Shown one piece after another: positions 43,366 to 51,950 of a stretch of 64,000 nt of DNA. The DNA is from Enterobacter asburiae (GTDB lineage: Bacteria; Pseudomonadota; Gammaproteobacteria; Enterobacterales; Enterobacteriaceae), in NCBI RefSeq assembly GCF_024599655.1, contig NZ_CP102247.1:1922001-1986000 (forward strand), read 5' to 3'. Numbering within the stretch: position 1 is the stretch's first letter; the number at the start of each line of letters is the position of its first letter. Below the pieces are notes generated by a model that had not been told where the DNA came from, did no database searches, and saw only the letters and a list, made by a program, of their open reading frames with translations. The translations under genes and the position numbers were made by a program.

Positions 43366-43809
43366 ATGGCATATAAGCTTCCCGTTTCGGTCCTGGTGGT
43401 CATTTATGCAGAAGACACGAAGCGGGTGCTGATGTTGCAGCGGCGCGATGACCCTGATTTCTGGCAGTCGGTAACCGGCAGTCTGGAAGAGGGGGAAACC
43501 GCGTTGCAGGCCGCCGCGCGTGAAGTAAAGGAAGAGGTCACCATTGACGTTGCCCGCGAGCAACTGACCCTGAAGGACTGTCAGCGCACGGTGGAGTTTG
43601 AAATTTTTAGCCATTTACGTCATCGCTACGCGCCGGGTACCGAGCGCAATACGGAGTCGTGGTTCTGTCTCGCGCTCCCCCATGAACGGGAGATCGTGTT
43701 TACCGAACACCTGACCTACCGCTGGGTGAATGCGGCGGACGCCGCCGCACTGACCAAGTCGTGGAGCAACCGGCAGGCGATTGAAGAATTTGTAATTAAC
43801 GCTGCCTGA
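43366..43809 (+). CDS. nudB: Dihydroneopterin triphosphate pyrophosphatase NudB
   Basis: This Nudix hydrolase removes pyrophosphate from dihydroneopterin triphosphate in folate synthesis. The 147-residue protein has the Nudix box pattern G-x5-E-x7-REVKEEV at residues 38-60 (GSLEEGETALQAAAREVKEE) and E. coli-like C-terminal residues WSNRQAIEEFVINAA. It begins one base after the aspS stop, using a ribosome site inside aspS (AGAAGGAAGAG). Confidence 0.95.
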   Translation: MAYKLPVSVLVVIYAEDTKRVLMLQRRDDPDFWQSVTGSLEEGETALQAAAREVKEEVTIDVAREQLTLKDCQRTVEFEIFSHLRHRYAPGTERNTESWFCLALPHEREIVFTEHLTYRWVNAADAAALTKSWSNRQAIEEFVINAA

Positions 43810-43836
43810 AAAGGCGCGCTCTTTGAGGATATTTTT

Positions 43837-44577
43837 ATGGCAGGTCATAGTAAGTGGGCCAACACCAAACACCGCAAAGCGGCACAGGATGCCAAGCGCG
43901 GTAAGATCTTTACCAAAATCATTCGCGAGCTGGTGACAGCAGCGCGTCTGGGCGGCGGCGACCCGGCTTCTAACCCGCGTCTGCGCGCGGCGGTAGATAA
44001 AGCGCTGTCTAACAACATGACGCGTGACACCCTGAACCGTGCAATCGCACGTGGCGTGGGCGGTGATGAAGACGCGAACATGGAAACCATCATTTATGAA
44101 GGTTACGGTCCTGGCGGTACAGCGGTAATGGTTGAGTGTCTGTCTGACAACCGTAACCGTACCGTTGCGGAAGTGCGTCACGCGTTCACCAAAACCGGCG
44201 GCAACCTGGGCACTGACGGTTCCGTGGCTTACCTGTTCAGCAAAAAAGGCGTCATCTCCTTCGAGAAAGGCGATGAAGATGCGATCATGGAAGCGGCGCT
44301 GGAAGCCGGTGCGGAAGACGTTGTGACCTTCGATGACGGTGCTATCGACGTTTACACCGCGTGGGAAGAGATGGGTGCCGTGCGCGACGCGCTGGAAGCG
44401 GCTGGCCTGAAAGCGGACAACGCTGAAGTCTCCATGATCCCGTCTACCAAAGCGGACATGGATGCGGAAACGGCACCAAAACTGCTGCGTCTGATCGACA
44501 TGCTCGAAGACTGCGACGACGTGCAGGAAGTGTATCACAACGGTGAAATCTCTGATGAGGTTGCAGCGACTCTCTAA
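43837..44577 (+). CDS. yebC: YebC/TACO1 family protein
   Basis: This 246-residue YebC-family protein has the N-terminal MAGHSKWANTKHRKAAQDAK signature and an acidic central domain. The family has been described both as DNA-binding transcription regulators and, for TACO1-type members, as factors helping translation of difficult sequences. The exact role in this species is not shown by sequence. It is in the conserved aspS-nudB-yebC-ruvC order. Confidence 0.95.
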   Translation: MAGHSKWANTKHRKAAQDAKRGKIFTKIIRELVTAARLGGGDPASNPRLRAAVDKALSNNMTRDTLNRAIARGVGGDEDANMETIIYEGYGPGGTAVMVECLSDNRNRTVAEVRHAFTKTGGNLGTDGSVAYLFSKKGVISFEKGDEDAIMEAALEAGAEDVVTFDDGAIDVYTAWEEMGAVRDALEAAGLKADNAEVSMIPSTKADMDAETAPKLLRLIDMLEDCDDVQEVYHNGEISDEVAATL

Positions 44578-44611
44578 TGAGAGCGTATAAATCCGTTACG
44601 GGAGACGCGTG

Positions 44612-45133
44612 ATGTCGATTATTCTCGGGATTGACCCAGGCTCACGCGTCACCGGTTATGGCGTTATCCGGCAGGTTGGACGCCAGCTAACCTACCTGGG
44701 CAGCGGCTGTATTCGTACCAAAGTTGACGATCTGCCGTCGCGCCTGAAACTCATCTATGCGGGCGTGTCGGAGATCATCACCCAGTTTCAGCCGGACTAT
44801 TTCGCCATTGAGCAGGTCTTTATGGCGAAAAACGCCGATTCGGCGCTAAAGCTCGGTCAGGCGCGCGGCGTTGCCATCGTCGCTGCCGTGAACCAGGATT
44901 TGCCGGTATTCGAATACGCGGCGCGTCAGGTCAAGCAGACGGTGGTGGGCATTGGTAGCGCGGAGAAAAGCCAGGTGCAGCACATGGTGCGTACCCTGCT
45001 GAAGCTTCCCGCGAACCCGCAGGCCGACGCCGCCGATGCGCTGGCGATTGCGATTACCCACTGTCACGTCAGCCAGAACGCGATGCAAATGAGCGAGTCG
45101 CGGCTCAATCTGGCGCGAGGCAGGTTACGATAA
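44612..45133 (+). CDS. ruvC: Holliday junction resolvase RuvC
   Basis: RuvC is the dimeric endonuclease that resolves Holliday junctions made by recombination, working with RuvAB. The 173-residue protein has the RNase-H-like catalytic acids: Asp in ILGIDPGS, Glu in FAIEQVF, and the C-terminal Asp pair in QADAADALAIA. A GTG at 44609 is also open; GGGAG spacing and the usual length favour the ATG at 44612. A terminator overlapped by a LexA box separates it from ruvA. Confidence 0.97.
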   Translation: MSIILGIDPGSRVTGYGVIRQVGRQLTYLGSGCIRTKVDDLPSRLKLIYAGVSEIITQFQPDYFAIEQVFMAKNADSALKLGQARGVAIVAAVNQDLPVFEYAARQVKQTVVGIGSAEKSQVQHMVRTLLKLPANPQADAADALAIAITHCHVSQNAMQMSESRLNLARGRLR

Positions 45134-45142
45134 TGAGAAATC

Positions 45143-45171
45143 AGGCTGGATAAACATCCAGCCTTTTTTTA
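45143..45171 (+). terminator. Intrinsic terminator after ruvC
   Basis: AGGCTGGA pairs with TCCAGCCT around TAAACA and runs into seven or eight T residues. It ends ruvC transcription ten bases after the stop codon. The same stem contains the LexA box of ruvAB. Confidence 0.9.
45146..45161. promoter_or_regulatory. LexA (SOS) box of ruvAB
   Basis: CTGGATAAACATCCAG fits CTG-N10-CAG, the LexA consensus. E. coli ruvAB is LexA-repressed from a site in the same place. It lies 53 bases before the ruvA start and is embedded in the ruvC terminator stem. Confidence 0.88.
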
Positions 45172-45213
45172 TTATGTCGGCAGTTAATTTCTCCCAGAAC
45201 GCAGGAGCGTCAC

Positions 45214-45828
45214 GTGATAGGCAGACTCAGAGGCATCATCATTGAAAAACAACCCCCGTTAGTGCTGCTGGAAGTGGGTGGCGTGGGCTATGAAGTCCAT
45301 ATGCCGATGACCTGCTTCTACGAGCTGCCGGACGCGGGCAAAGAGGCGGTTGTCTTTACTCAGTTTGTGGTGCGTGAAGATGCCCAGCTGCTGTACGGCT
45401 TCAATAACAAGCAGGAACGAACCCTGTTCCGCGAGCTGATTAAAACCAACGGCGTTGGCCCGAAGCTGGCGCTGGCGATTTTATCCGGCATGTCTGCACC
45501 ACAGTTCGTGAATGCCGTTGAGCGCGAAGATCCTGCGGCGCTGATTAAGCTTCCGGGCATCGGCAAGAAAACCGCCGAGCGTCTGATTGTCGAAATGAAA
45601 GACCGCTTTAAAGGTCTGCATGGCGATCTGTTCACGCCGGCTGCCGATTTGGTACTGACCTCTCCTGGCGGCCCTGCCACGGATGATGACGCCGAGCAGG
45701 AAGCGGTTGCCGCGCTGGTGGCGCTGGGCTATAAACCTCAGGAGGCCAGCCGTATGGTGAGCAAAATTGCCAAACCGGACGCCAGCAGTGAAACCCTGAT
45801 TCGTGAAGCGCTGCGCGCTGCATTGTGA
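45214..45828 (+). CDS. ruvA: Holliday junction branch migration protein RuvA
   Basis: RuvA tetramers bind Holliday junctions and load RuvB. The 204-residue protein has an N-terminal OB domain (MIGRLRGIIIEKQPP), helix-hairpin-helix motifs (GVGPKLALAILSG and LPGIGKKTAERLIVE) and a C-terminal RuvB-contact domain. The GTG start is preceded by CAGGAG and is used in E. coli too. SOS control comes through the LexA box upstream. Confidence 0.97.
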   Translation: MIGRLRGIIIEKQPPLVLLEVGGVGYEVHMPMTCFYELPDAGKEAVVFTQFVVREDAQLLYGFNNKQERTLFRELIKTNGVGPKLALAILSGMSAPQFVNAVEREDPAALIKLPGIGKKTAERLIVEMKDRFKGLHGDLFTPAADLVLTSPGGPATDDDAEQEAVAALVALGYKPQEASRMVSKIAKPDASSETLIREALRAAL

Positions 45829-45836
45829 GGTAAAGG

Positions 45837-46847
45837 ATGATTGAAGCAGACCGCCTGGTATCGGCAGGCACAATTCAGGCAGATGACGTGGTGGATCGCG
45901 CGATCCGCCCTAAGCTGCTTGATGAGTATATCGGCCAGCCGCAGGTTCGTTCCCAGATGGAGATTTTCATCCAGGCGGCAAAGCTGCGCGGCGATGCGCT
46001 CGATCACCTGCTGATTTTTGGCCCTCCGGGTTTGGGGAAAACTACGCTGGCGAATATCGTCGCCAATGAAATGGGCGTCAACCTGCGCACCACCTCCGGC
46101 CCGGTGCTGGAGAAGGCGGGCGATCTCGCCGCGATGCTGACCAACCTCGAACCGCATGACGTGCTGTTTATCGATGAGATCCACCGCCTGTCACCGGTGG
46201 TGGAGGAAGTGCTCTATCCGGCGATGGAAGATTACCAGCTGGATATCATGATCGGTGAAGGCCCGGCCGCGCGCTCCATTAAAATCGATCTGCCGCCCTT
46301 TACCCTGATTGGCGCTACCACCCGCGCCGGGTCGTTGACCTCTCCGCTGCGCGACCGTTTCGGCATCGTACAGCGTCTGGAGTTTTACCAGGTGGCGGAC
46401 CTCCAGCACATTGTTGGCCGTAGCGCCCGCTATATGGGGCTGGAAATGAGCGAAGAGGGCGCGTTTGAAGTGGCGAAACGTTCCCGCGGTACGCCGCGTA
46501 TCGCCAACCGCCTGCTGCGCCGCGTGCGTGACTTTGCCGAAGTGAAGCACGATGGCTCGATTTCCGCCGAGATCGCCGCTCAGGCGCTGGATATGCTGAA
46601 CGTCGATGCCGAAGGCTTTGACTATATGGACCGTAAACTGCTGCTGGCGGTGCTGGATAAGTTCTTTGGCGGCCCGGTCGGGCTGGATAACCTGGCGGCG
46701 GCTATTGGGGAAGAGCGTGAGACGATTGAAGATGTGCTGGAGCCGTATCTGATCCAGCAGGGCTTCTTACAGCGCACCCCGCGTGGACGTATGGCAACGG
46801 TGCGGGCGTGGAATCATTTCGGCATTACGCCACCGGCAATGCCGTAA
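45837..46847 (+). CDS. ruvB: Holliday junction DNA helicase RuvB
   Basis: RuvB is the AAA+ hexameric motor that drives branch migration. The 336-residue protein has Walker A GPPGLGKTT at residues 62-70, Walker B LFIDEIHRL, sensor 1 LIGATTRAGSL and a C-terminal winged helix (GFLQRTPRGRMAT). It follows ruvA by eight bases in one SOS-induced operon. Confidence 0.98.
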   Translation: MIEADRLVSAGTIQADDVVDRAIRPKLLDEYIGQPQVRSQMEIFIQAAKLRGDALDHLLIFGPPGLGKTTLANIVANEMGVNLRTTSGPVLEKAGDLAAMLTNLEPHDVLFIDEIHRLSPVVEEVLYPAMEDYQLDIMIGEGPAARSIKIDLPPFTLIGATTRAGSLTSPLRDRFGIVQRLEFYQVADLQHIVGRSARYMGLEMSEEGAFEVAKRSRGTPRIANRLLRRVRDFAEVKHDGSISAEIAAQALDMLNVDAEGFDYMDRKLLLAVLDKFFGGPVGLDNLAAAIGEERETIEDVLEPYLIQQGFLQRTPRGRMATVRAWNHFGITPPAMP

Positions 46848-46878
46848 ATCGTGCCGGATGACGGTTTCGGATGGTTTT

Positions 46879-46908
46879 GTAGCCCCGGTAAGCGAAGCGC
46901 CACCGGGG
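46879..46908. repeat. REP-like element between ruvB and znuB
   Basis: GTAGCCCCGGTAAGCGAAGC continuing to CACCGGGG is an inverted copy of the element at 34140-34169. It lies between convergent ruvB and znuB and can form a hairpin that may protect or terminate both transcripts. Confidence 0.75.
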
Positions 46909-46917
46909 ACATACCCG

Positions 46918-47703
46918 CTACTGTGCGGTCTTTTTCATCATACTGAAGATAAACAGCACCGCCGCACTGAGCACCACGGACGGCCCCGCAGGCGTGTCAT
47001 AGAACGCCGAGAAGGTTAGCCCACCCGTTACGGCAATCATCCCGATAATAACGGCCACACCGGCCATCTGCTCCGGCGTACGGGCAAAACGACGCGCCGT
47101 GGCGGCAGGGATGATCAGCAGTGATGTAATAATCAGCGCGCCGACAAACTTCATCGCTACACCAATCGTTAACGCCGTCACCAGCATCAGCAGCAGCTTC
47201 ACGCGCTGCAGCTTCACGCCGTCGACAAATGCCAGGTCCGGGCTGACGGTCATGGCCAGTAAATTCCGCCACTGCCAGAGCAGTATAGCGAGCACCACCA
47301 CCACGCCAATGGCGATAGCGATAAGATCCTCCGGCGTCACAGCCAGCAGGTCACCGAAGAGGTAGGCCATCAGATCCACGCGGATGTTCGACATCAGGCT
47401 GACCACCACCAGACCCAGAGACAGGGCACTGTGCGCCATAATGCCAAGCAGCGTATCAATCGCTAGGTGAGGGCGCTTTTCCAGCCAGACCAGACCTGCG
47501 GCCAGCAGCAGCGTAACCACAATCACCGCGTAGAAGGGGTTCACATCCAGCAGCAGACCAAAGGCAACGCCCAGCAGAGACGCATGCGCCAGGGTATCGC
47601 CAAAATAGGACATTCTGCGCCAGACCACAAACGAGCCAAGCGGGCCCGCGGCGCAGGCAAGCATAATCCCGGCCAGCCAGCCGGGCAGTAACAGTTCAAT
47701 CAT
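46918..47703 (-). CDS. znuB: Zinc ABC importer permease ZnuB
   Basis: This is the inner-membrane permease of the high-affinity zinc importer ZnuABC, 261 residues of the ABC-3 family with about eight hydrophobic helices. LASLLGVAFG-type segments and the ATARRFARTPEQM coupling loop near the C-terminus are conserved. It overlaps znuC by four bases and shares its Zur-controlled promoter. Confidence 0.96.
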   Translation of the reverse strand: MIELLLPGWLAGIMLACAAGPLGSFVVWRRMSYFGDTLAHASLLGVAFGLLLDVNPFYAVIVVTLLLAAGLVWLEKRPHLAIDTLLGIMAHSALSLGLVVVSLMSNIRVDLMAYLFGDLLAVTPEDLIAIAIGVVVVLAILLWQWRNLLAMTVSPDLAFVDGVKLQRVKLLLMLVTALTIGVAMKFVGALIITSLLIIPAATARRFARTPEQMAGVAVIIGMIAVTGGLTFSAFYDTPAGPSVVLSAAVLFIFSMMKKTAQ

Positions 47704-48455
47704 GAGTGTCCATTTCCCCGACGCAGTACAATTCGTCCCTGTAAATCATGGCGATGATTATGATGATGGCGGTAAATGCCCAGCTGTTCGGCGCCGCGAG
47801 GGCCAAACATAGAGATAAATTCCGGATGCATTGACACCACTTCAGGCGTGCCGGAGCAGCAGATATGATGGTTGAGACACAGCACTTCGTCGGTTTTTGC
47901 CATCACCAGATGGAGATCGTGAGACACCATCAGCACTGCGCAATCAAGCTCTCGACGTAGCTGGTCGATCAGATCATAAAGCGCAACCTGACCATTCACG
48001 TCCACGCCCTGAGTCGGCTCATCCAGCACCAGCAGCTGCGGGCTGCTCAGCAGCGCGCGGGCAAGTAAGACTCGTTGCGTTTCACCGCCGGACAGTTTTT
48101 GCAGCGGCGCATCGATGAGATGGCCCGCCTGCACGCGTTTCAGCGCCGGGAGAATATCGGCTTTCCGTGTACCGGGGCGCAGACGCAGGAAACGGCTGAC
48201 CGTCAGCGGCAGCGTGGCGTCGAGGTGAAGTTTTTGCGGCACATAGCCAATACGCAATTTTTCCTCGCGCTTGATCACGCCTTCATCGGGTGCGACCAGA
48301 CCCAGCACTACGCGCACCAGGGTGGATTTGCCTGCGCCATTGGGACCGAGCAGCGTCAGAATTTTGCCGGGCTTCAGATCGAGCGACACGTCAGAGAGGA
48401 CGCGGCGCTGGCCGAATGAGACCGAAATATTTTCAAGAGAAACCAATGTCGTCAT
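47700..48455 (-). CDS. znuC: Zinc ABC importer ATPase ZnuC
   Basis: This is the 251-residue ATPase of ZnuABC. It has Walker A GPNGAGKST, signature LSGGETQRV, Walker B LLVLDEPTQG and a His-rich C-terminal tail (YRHHHNHRHD) typical of ZnuC. It is the first gene of znuCB and is divergent from znuA across a shared Zur operator. Confidence 0.97.
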   Translation of the reverse strand: MTTLVSLENISVSFGQRRVLSDVSLDLKPGKILTLLGPNGAGKSTLVRVVLGLVAPDEGVIKREEKLRIGYVPQKLHLDATLPLTVSRFLRLRPGTRKADILPALKRVQAGHLIDAPLQKLSGGETQRVLLARALLSSPQLLVLDEPTQGVDVNGQVALYDLIDQLRRELDCAVLMVSHDLHLVMAKTDEVLCLNHHICCSGTPEVVSMHPEFISMFGPRGAEQLGIYRHHHNHRHDLQGRIVLRRGNGHS

Positions 48456-48481
48456 GTCATTTTAGGCTTGAAGAAGTCAAC

Positions 48482-48502
48482 GAATGTTATAATATCACAT
48501 TC
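48482..48502. promoter_or_regulatory. Zur box between znuC and znuA
   Basis: A near-palindrome GAATGTTATAATATCACATT(C) matches the E. coli znu Zur operator closely. It contains TATAAT, so zinc-loaded Zur would block RNA polymerase at both divergent promoters. Confidence 0.9.
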
Positions 48503-48532
48503 CACGCATTCACTACGATGATCAGTCGCATT

Positions 48533-49477
48533 ATGTTACATAAAAATACGCTTCTTTTCGCAGCATTATCCGCTGCCCTTTGGGGTACAACCGCACAAGA
48601 TGTTAACGCTGCGGTTGTCGCTTCGCTTAAGCCACTCGGATTCATCGCCTCGGCCATAGCAGACGGAGTAACGGAAACCCAGGTTCTGCTCCCTGATGGT
48701 GCATCCGAGCATGACTATTCCCTGCGCCCGTCAGATGTAAAACGCTTACAAAACGCGGACTTAGTCGTCTGGATTGGTCCGGAAATGGAAGCGTTCATGC
48801 AGAAGTCAGCAAAACAGGTTGCTGGCGAAAAGCAGGTCGCGATTGCTGCACTCCCTGGCGTGAAACCGTTGCTCATGAAAGGGGCGGACGACGACGGCGA
48901 CGAGCATGACCATCATGCTGCAGACGGTGAAAAAGGTGATGGAGATCACCATCACGGCGAGTACAACATGCATCTTTGGTTATCCCCAGAGATAGCGCGG
49001 CTTTCAGCGGTTGCAATCCATGACAAATTAGTGGAACTTATGCCGCAAAGTCGAGCCAAACTAGACGCCAACCTGAAGGATTTTGAGGCACAATTAGCCG
49101 CAACCGATAAGCAGGTAGGTAATGAGCTCGCACCGTTGAAAGGAAAAGGGTATTTCGTTTTTCATGACGCCTACGGCTATTACGAAAAACATTACGGTTT
49201 GACCCCGCTGGGTCACTTCACCGTCAACCCTGAAATTCAGCCTGGTGCGCAGCGTTTACATGAAATCAGAACACAGTTGGTTGAGCAAAAAGCGACATGC
49301 GTTTTTGCTGAGCCACAGTTCAGGCCAGCGGTCGTAGAAGCCGTGGCCAGGGGAACATCCGTGCGCATGGGAACCCTTGACCCGCTAGGTACGAATATCC
49401 AGTTGAGCAAAGCGAGCTATTCGCAGTTCCTCAGCCAACTGGCGAACCAGTATGCGAGCTGCCTGAAAGGAGATTAA
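48533..49477 (+). CDS. znuA: Periplasmic zinc-binding protein ZnuA
   Basis: ZnuA is the periplasmic zinc-binding component of ZnuABC. The 314-residue protein has a signal peptide after MLHKNTLLFAALSAALWG, the zinc-site histidines in GASEHDYSL, NMHLWLSP and PLGHFTVNPE, and an acidic His-rich flexible loop near residues 120-145 (DDDGDEHDHH... DHHHGEYNMH). The frame is open 81 codons upstream across znuC and the Zur box, which cannot be translated from the znuA promoter, so the family start at 48533 is chosen. Confidence 0.95.
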   Translation: MLHKNTLLFAALSAALWGTTAQDVNAAVVASLKPLGFIASAIADGVTETQVLLPDGASEHDYSLRPSDVKRLQNADLVVWIGPEMEAFMQKSAKQVAGEKQVAIAALPGVKPLLMKGADDDGDEHDHHAADGEKGDGDHHHGEYNMHLWLSPEIARLSAVAIHDKLVELMPQSRAKLDANLKDFEAQLAATDKQVGNELAPLKGKGYFVFHDAYGYYEKHYGLTPLGHFTVNPEIQPGAQRLHEIRTQLVEQKATCVFAEPQFRPAVVEAVARGTSVRMGTLDPLGTNIQLSKASYSQFLSQLANQYASCLKGD

Positions 49478-49492
49478 CGAGGAAGTGAATAC

Positions 49493-50812
49493 GTGCAACA
49501 GATAGCCCGCTCTGTCGCCCTGGCATTTAACAATCTGCCTCGACCCCACCGCGTTATGCTGGGGTCGCTTACAGTACTCACCTTAGCGGTCGCCGTCTGG
49601 CGGCCCTATGTTTACCACCCGAGTTCTGCCCCTATCATTAAAACCATTGAGCTTGAAAAGAGCGAAATCCGTTCTTTGCTGCCTGAAGCCAGTGAGCCTA
49701 TCGACCAGGCGGCTCAGGAAGATGAAGCCATCCCGCAGGATGAACTGGACGATAAAACCGAGAACGAAGCGGGTATCCACGAATATGTTGTGTCAACCGG
49801 GGACACGCTGAGCAGCGTGCTGAACCAGTACGGCATCGACATGGGTAATATTAGCCAGCTGGCGGCTGCGGATAAAGATCTTCGTAACCTGAAAATCGGA
49901 CAACAGCTCTCCTGGACATTAACGGCGGATGGCGATCTCCAGCGTCTGACCTGGGAAATGTCCCGCCGCGAAACCCGCACCTACGATCGCACTGCAAACG
50001 GTTTCAAGATGACCAGCGAAATGCAGAAGGGCGACTGGGTTAACAGCGTTCTGAAAGGCACCGTGGGCGCGAGCTTTGTCTCCAGCGCGCGCGATGCAGG
50101 CTTGACCAGCGCTGAAATCAGCTCGGTGATCAAAGCCATGCAGTGGCAGATGGATTTCCGCAAGCTGAAGAAGGGCGATGAGTTCTCCGTCCTGATGTCC
50201 CGCGAAATGCTGGACGGCAAGCGCGAGCAAAGCCAGCTGCTGGGCGTACGTCTGCGCTCCGAGGGCAAAGATTACTACGCGATTCGTGCCGAAGACGGTA
50301 AGTTCTATGACCGCACCGGTACGGGCCTGGCGAAAGGCTTCCTGCGCTTCCCGACGGCAAAACAGTTCCGCGTCTCCTCGAACTTTAACCCGCGTCGTCT
50401 GAATCCGGTAACCGGGCGCGTCGCGCCGCACCGTGGCGTTGACTTTGCCATGCCGCAGGGCACGCCGGTACTGGCGGTAGGGGATGGCGAAGTGGTGGTG
50501 GCCAAGCGTAGCGGTGCCGCCGGATATTATGTCGCGGTACGTCATGGTCGTACTTATACGACCCGCTATATGCACCTGCGTAAGCTACTGGTCAAACCGG
50601 GCCAGAAGGTGAAGCGCGGTGACCGTATCGCGATCTCCGGCAATACCGGACGCTCTACTGGCCCGCACCTGCACTATGAAGTGTGGATCAACCAGCAAGC
50701 AGTGAACCCGCTGACGGCGAAACTGCCGCGCACCGAAGGCCTGACAGGTAAAGATCGTACTGATTATCTGGCGCAGGTGAAAGAGGTGATGCCGCAGCTG
50801 AGCCTAAACTAA
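49493..50812 (+). CDS. mepM: Murein DD-endopeptidase MepM
   Basis: MepM (YebA) cuts the D-Ala-mDAP crosslinks of peptidoglycan to allow cell-wall growth. The 439-residue protein has an N-terminal membrane anchor (VMLGSLTVLTLAVAVW), a LysM-type domain (about residues 92-140, EYVVSTGDTLSSVLNQYG) and a C-terminal LytM/M23 zinc peptidase domain with HRGVDFAMP and the HLHYE metal motif. The GTG start is preceded by GAGGAAG. It follows znuA by 15 bases, as in E. coli. Confidence 0.95.
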   Translation: MQQIARSVALAFNNLPRPHRVMLGSLTVLTLAVAVWRPYVYHPSSAPIIKTIELEKSEIRSLLPEASEPIDQAAQEDEAIPQDELDDKTENEAGIHEYVVSTGDTLSSVLNQYGIDMGNISQLAAADKDLRNLKIGQQLSWTLTADGDLQRLTWEMSRRETRTYDRTANGFKMTSEMQKGDWVNSVLKGTVGASFVSSARDAGLTSAEISSVIKAMQWQMDFRKLKKGDEFSVLMSREMLDGKREQSQLLGVRLRSEGKDYYAIRAEDGKFYDRTGTGLAKGFLRFPTAKQFRVSSNFNPRRLNPVTGRVAPHRGVDFAMPQGTPVLAVGDGEVVVAKRSGAAGYYVAVRHGRTYTTRYMHLRKLLVKPGQKVKRGDRIAISGNTGRSTGPHLHYEVWINQQAVNPLTAKLPRTEGLTGKDRTDYLAQVKEVMPQLSLN

Positions 50813-50828
50813 GCTCTCTGTTTTTGTT

Positions 50829-50866
50829 AAAAAAGCCGGCGCACACTGACGCCGGCTTTTTCTTTT
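50829..50866. terminator. Terminator after mepM
   Basis: AAAAGCCGGCG pairs with CGCCGGCTTTT around an eight-base loop, with an A-run before and a T-rich run after. It is an intrinsic terminator between mepM and lpxM. Confidence 0.9.
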
Positions 50867-50933
50867 GTGCGTGGACGACTGCCTCGCTACACTATCTGAA
50901 TTAAATTTTGCGTCATCAGACCCTGGATCCAGC

Positions 50934-51905
50934 ATGGAAACCAAAAAAAACAATATTGAATACATTCCTGAGTTTGAAAAATCCTTCCGCCATCCGCGCA
51001 ACTGGGGCGCCTGGCTTGGTGTTTACGCCTTTGCGGGGATGGCGATGCTGCCTGCCTCTGTTCGCGATCCCGTTCTCGGTAAAATTGGCCGTCTGGCCGG
51101 GCGTTTAGGCAAGAGCGCCCGCCGCCGCGCGCAGATCAACCTGTACTACTGTTTTCCTGAGAAAAGCGACGCCGAGCGCGAGGCAATCATTGATGAGATG
51201 TATACCACCGCGCCGCAGGCAATGGCGATGATGGCGGAACTGGCGCTGAAAGGGCCGGATAAAATCGTCGATCGCGTTGACTGGAAAGGGCTGGACATTA
51301 TCGAGGAGATGCGCCGCAACGACGAGAAAGTCATTTTCCTCGTCCCCCACGGCTGGGGCGTTGATATTCCGGCGATGCTCATGGCCTCTCAGGGGCAGAA
51401 AATGGCGGCGATGTTCCATAACCAGGGAAATAAAATCTACGATTTTGTCTGGAACACGGTGCGTCGTCGTTTTGGCGGACGTTTGCATGCGCGTAACGAT
51501 GGCATTAAGCCCTTCATTCAGTCGGTACGTCAGGGGTACTGGGGCTACTATCTACCGGATCAGGACCACGGCCCCGAGCACAGCGAGTTTGTCGATTTCT
51601 TTGCAACCTATAAAGCAACGCTCCCCGCGATTGGCCGTCTGATGAAGGTCTGTCGTGCCCGCGTAATCCCGCTATTCCCGGTCTATGACGGCAAAACGCA
51701 TCGTCTGAGTATTGAGGTCCGTCCGCCGATGGACGATCTGCTCACCGCGGACGACCACACCATCGCGCGTCGAATGAACGAAGAGGTGGAAATACTGGTG
51801 GGGCCACATGCCGAACAGTACACGTGGATACTGAAGCTGCTTAAAACGCGTAAACCGGGTGAAACAGAGCCCTATAAACGCAAAGAGCTTTATCCGAGGA
51901 AATAA
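50934..51905 (+). CDS. lpxM: Lipid A myristoyltransferase LpxM
   Basis: LpxM (MsbB) adds the secondary myristoyl chain to lipid A at the cytoplasmic face of the inner membrane. The 323-residue protein has the lysophospholipid-acyltransferase-like H-x4-D/E motif in FLVPHGWGVD and is nearly identical to E. coli over QGNKIYDFVWNTVRRRFGG. The open frame extends 23 codons upstream, but the METKKNN start at 50934 gives the E. coli length. No classical Shine-Dalgarno is obvious (GGATCCAGC). Confidence 0.95.
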   Translation: METKKNNIEYIPEFEKSFRHPRNWGAWLGVYAFAGMAMLPASVRDPVLGKIGRLAGRLGKSARRRAQINLYYCFPEKSDAEREAIIDEMYTTAPQAMAMMAELALKGPDKIVDRVDWKGLDIIEEMRRNDEKVIFLVPHGWGVDIPAMLMASQGQKMAAMFHNQGNKIYDFVWNTVRRRFGGRLHARNDGIKPFIQSVRQGYWGYYLPDQDHGPEHSEFVDFFATYKATLPAIGRLMKVCRARVIPLFPVYDGKTHRLSIEVRPPMDDLLTADDHTIARRMNEEVEILVGPHAEQYTWILKLLKTRKPGETEPYKRKELYPRK

Positions 51906-51937
51906 AAAAAGCCCTCTCCGTCTGGAGAGGGCTTTTT
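51905..51937. terminator. Bidirectional terminator between lpxM and pykA
   Basis: An A-run, GCCCTCTCC, a GTCT loop, GGAGAGGGC and a T-run form a strong hairpin serving both convergent genes. Confidence 0.92.
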
Positions 51938-51950
51938 AACACAGACGTTA

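Noticed and set aside
41574..43403. A 609-codon open frame antisense to the whole of aspS
   Set aside because: It mirrors the codon positions of a strongly conserved gene in GC-rich DNA, lacks a ribosome site and encodes a His/Arg/Phe-rich sequence typical of shadow frames.
48290..48532. N-terminal extension of the znuA frame
   Set aside because: It runs back through znuC and the Zur operator, upstream of where the znuA promoter must lie; the family start is at 48533.
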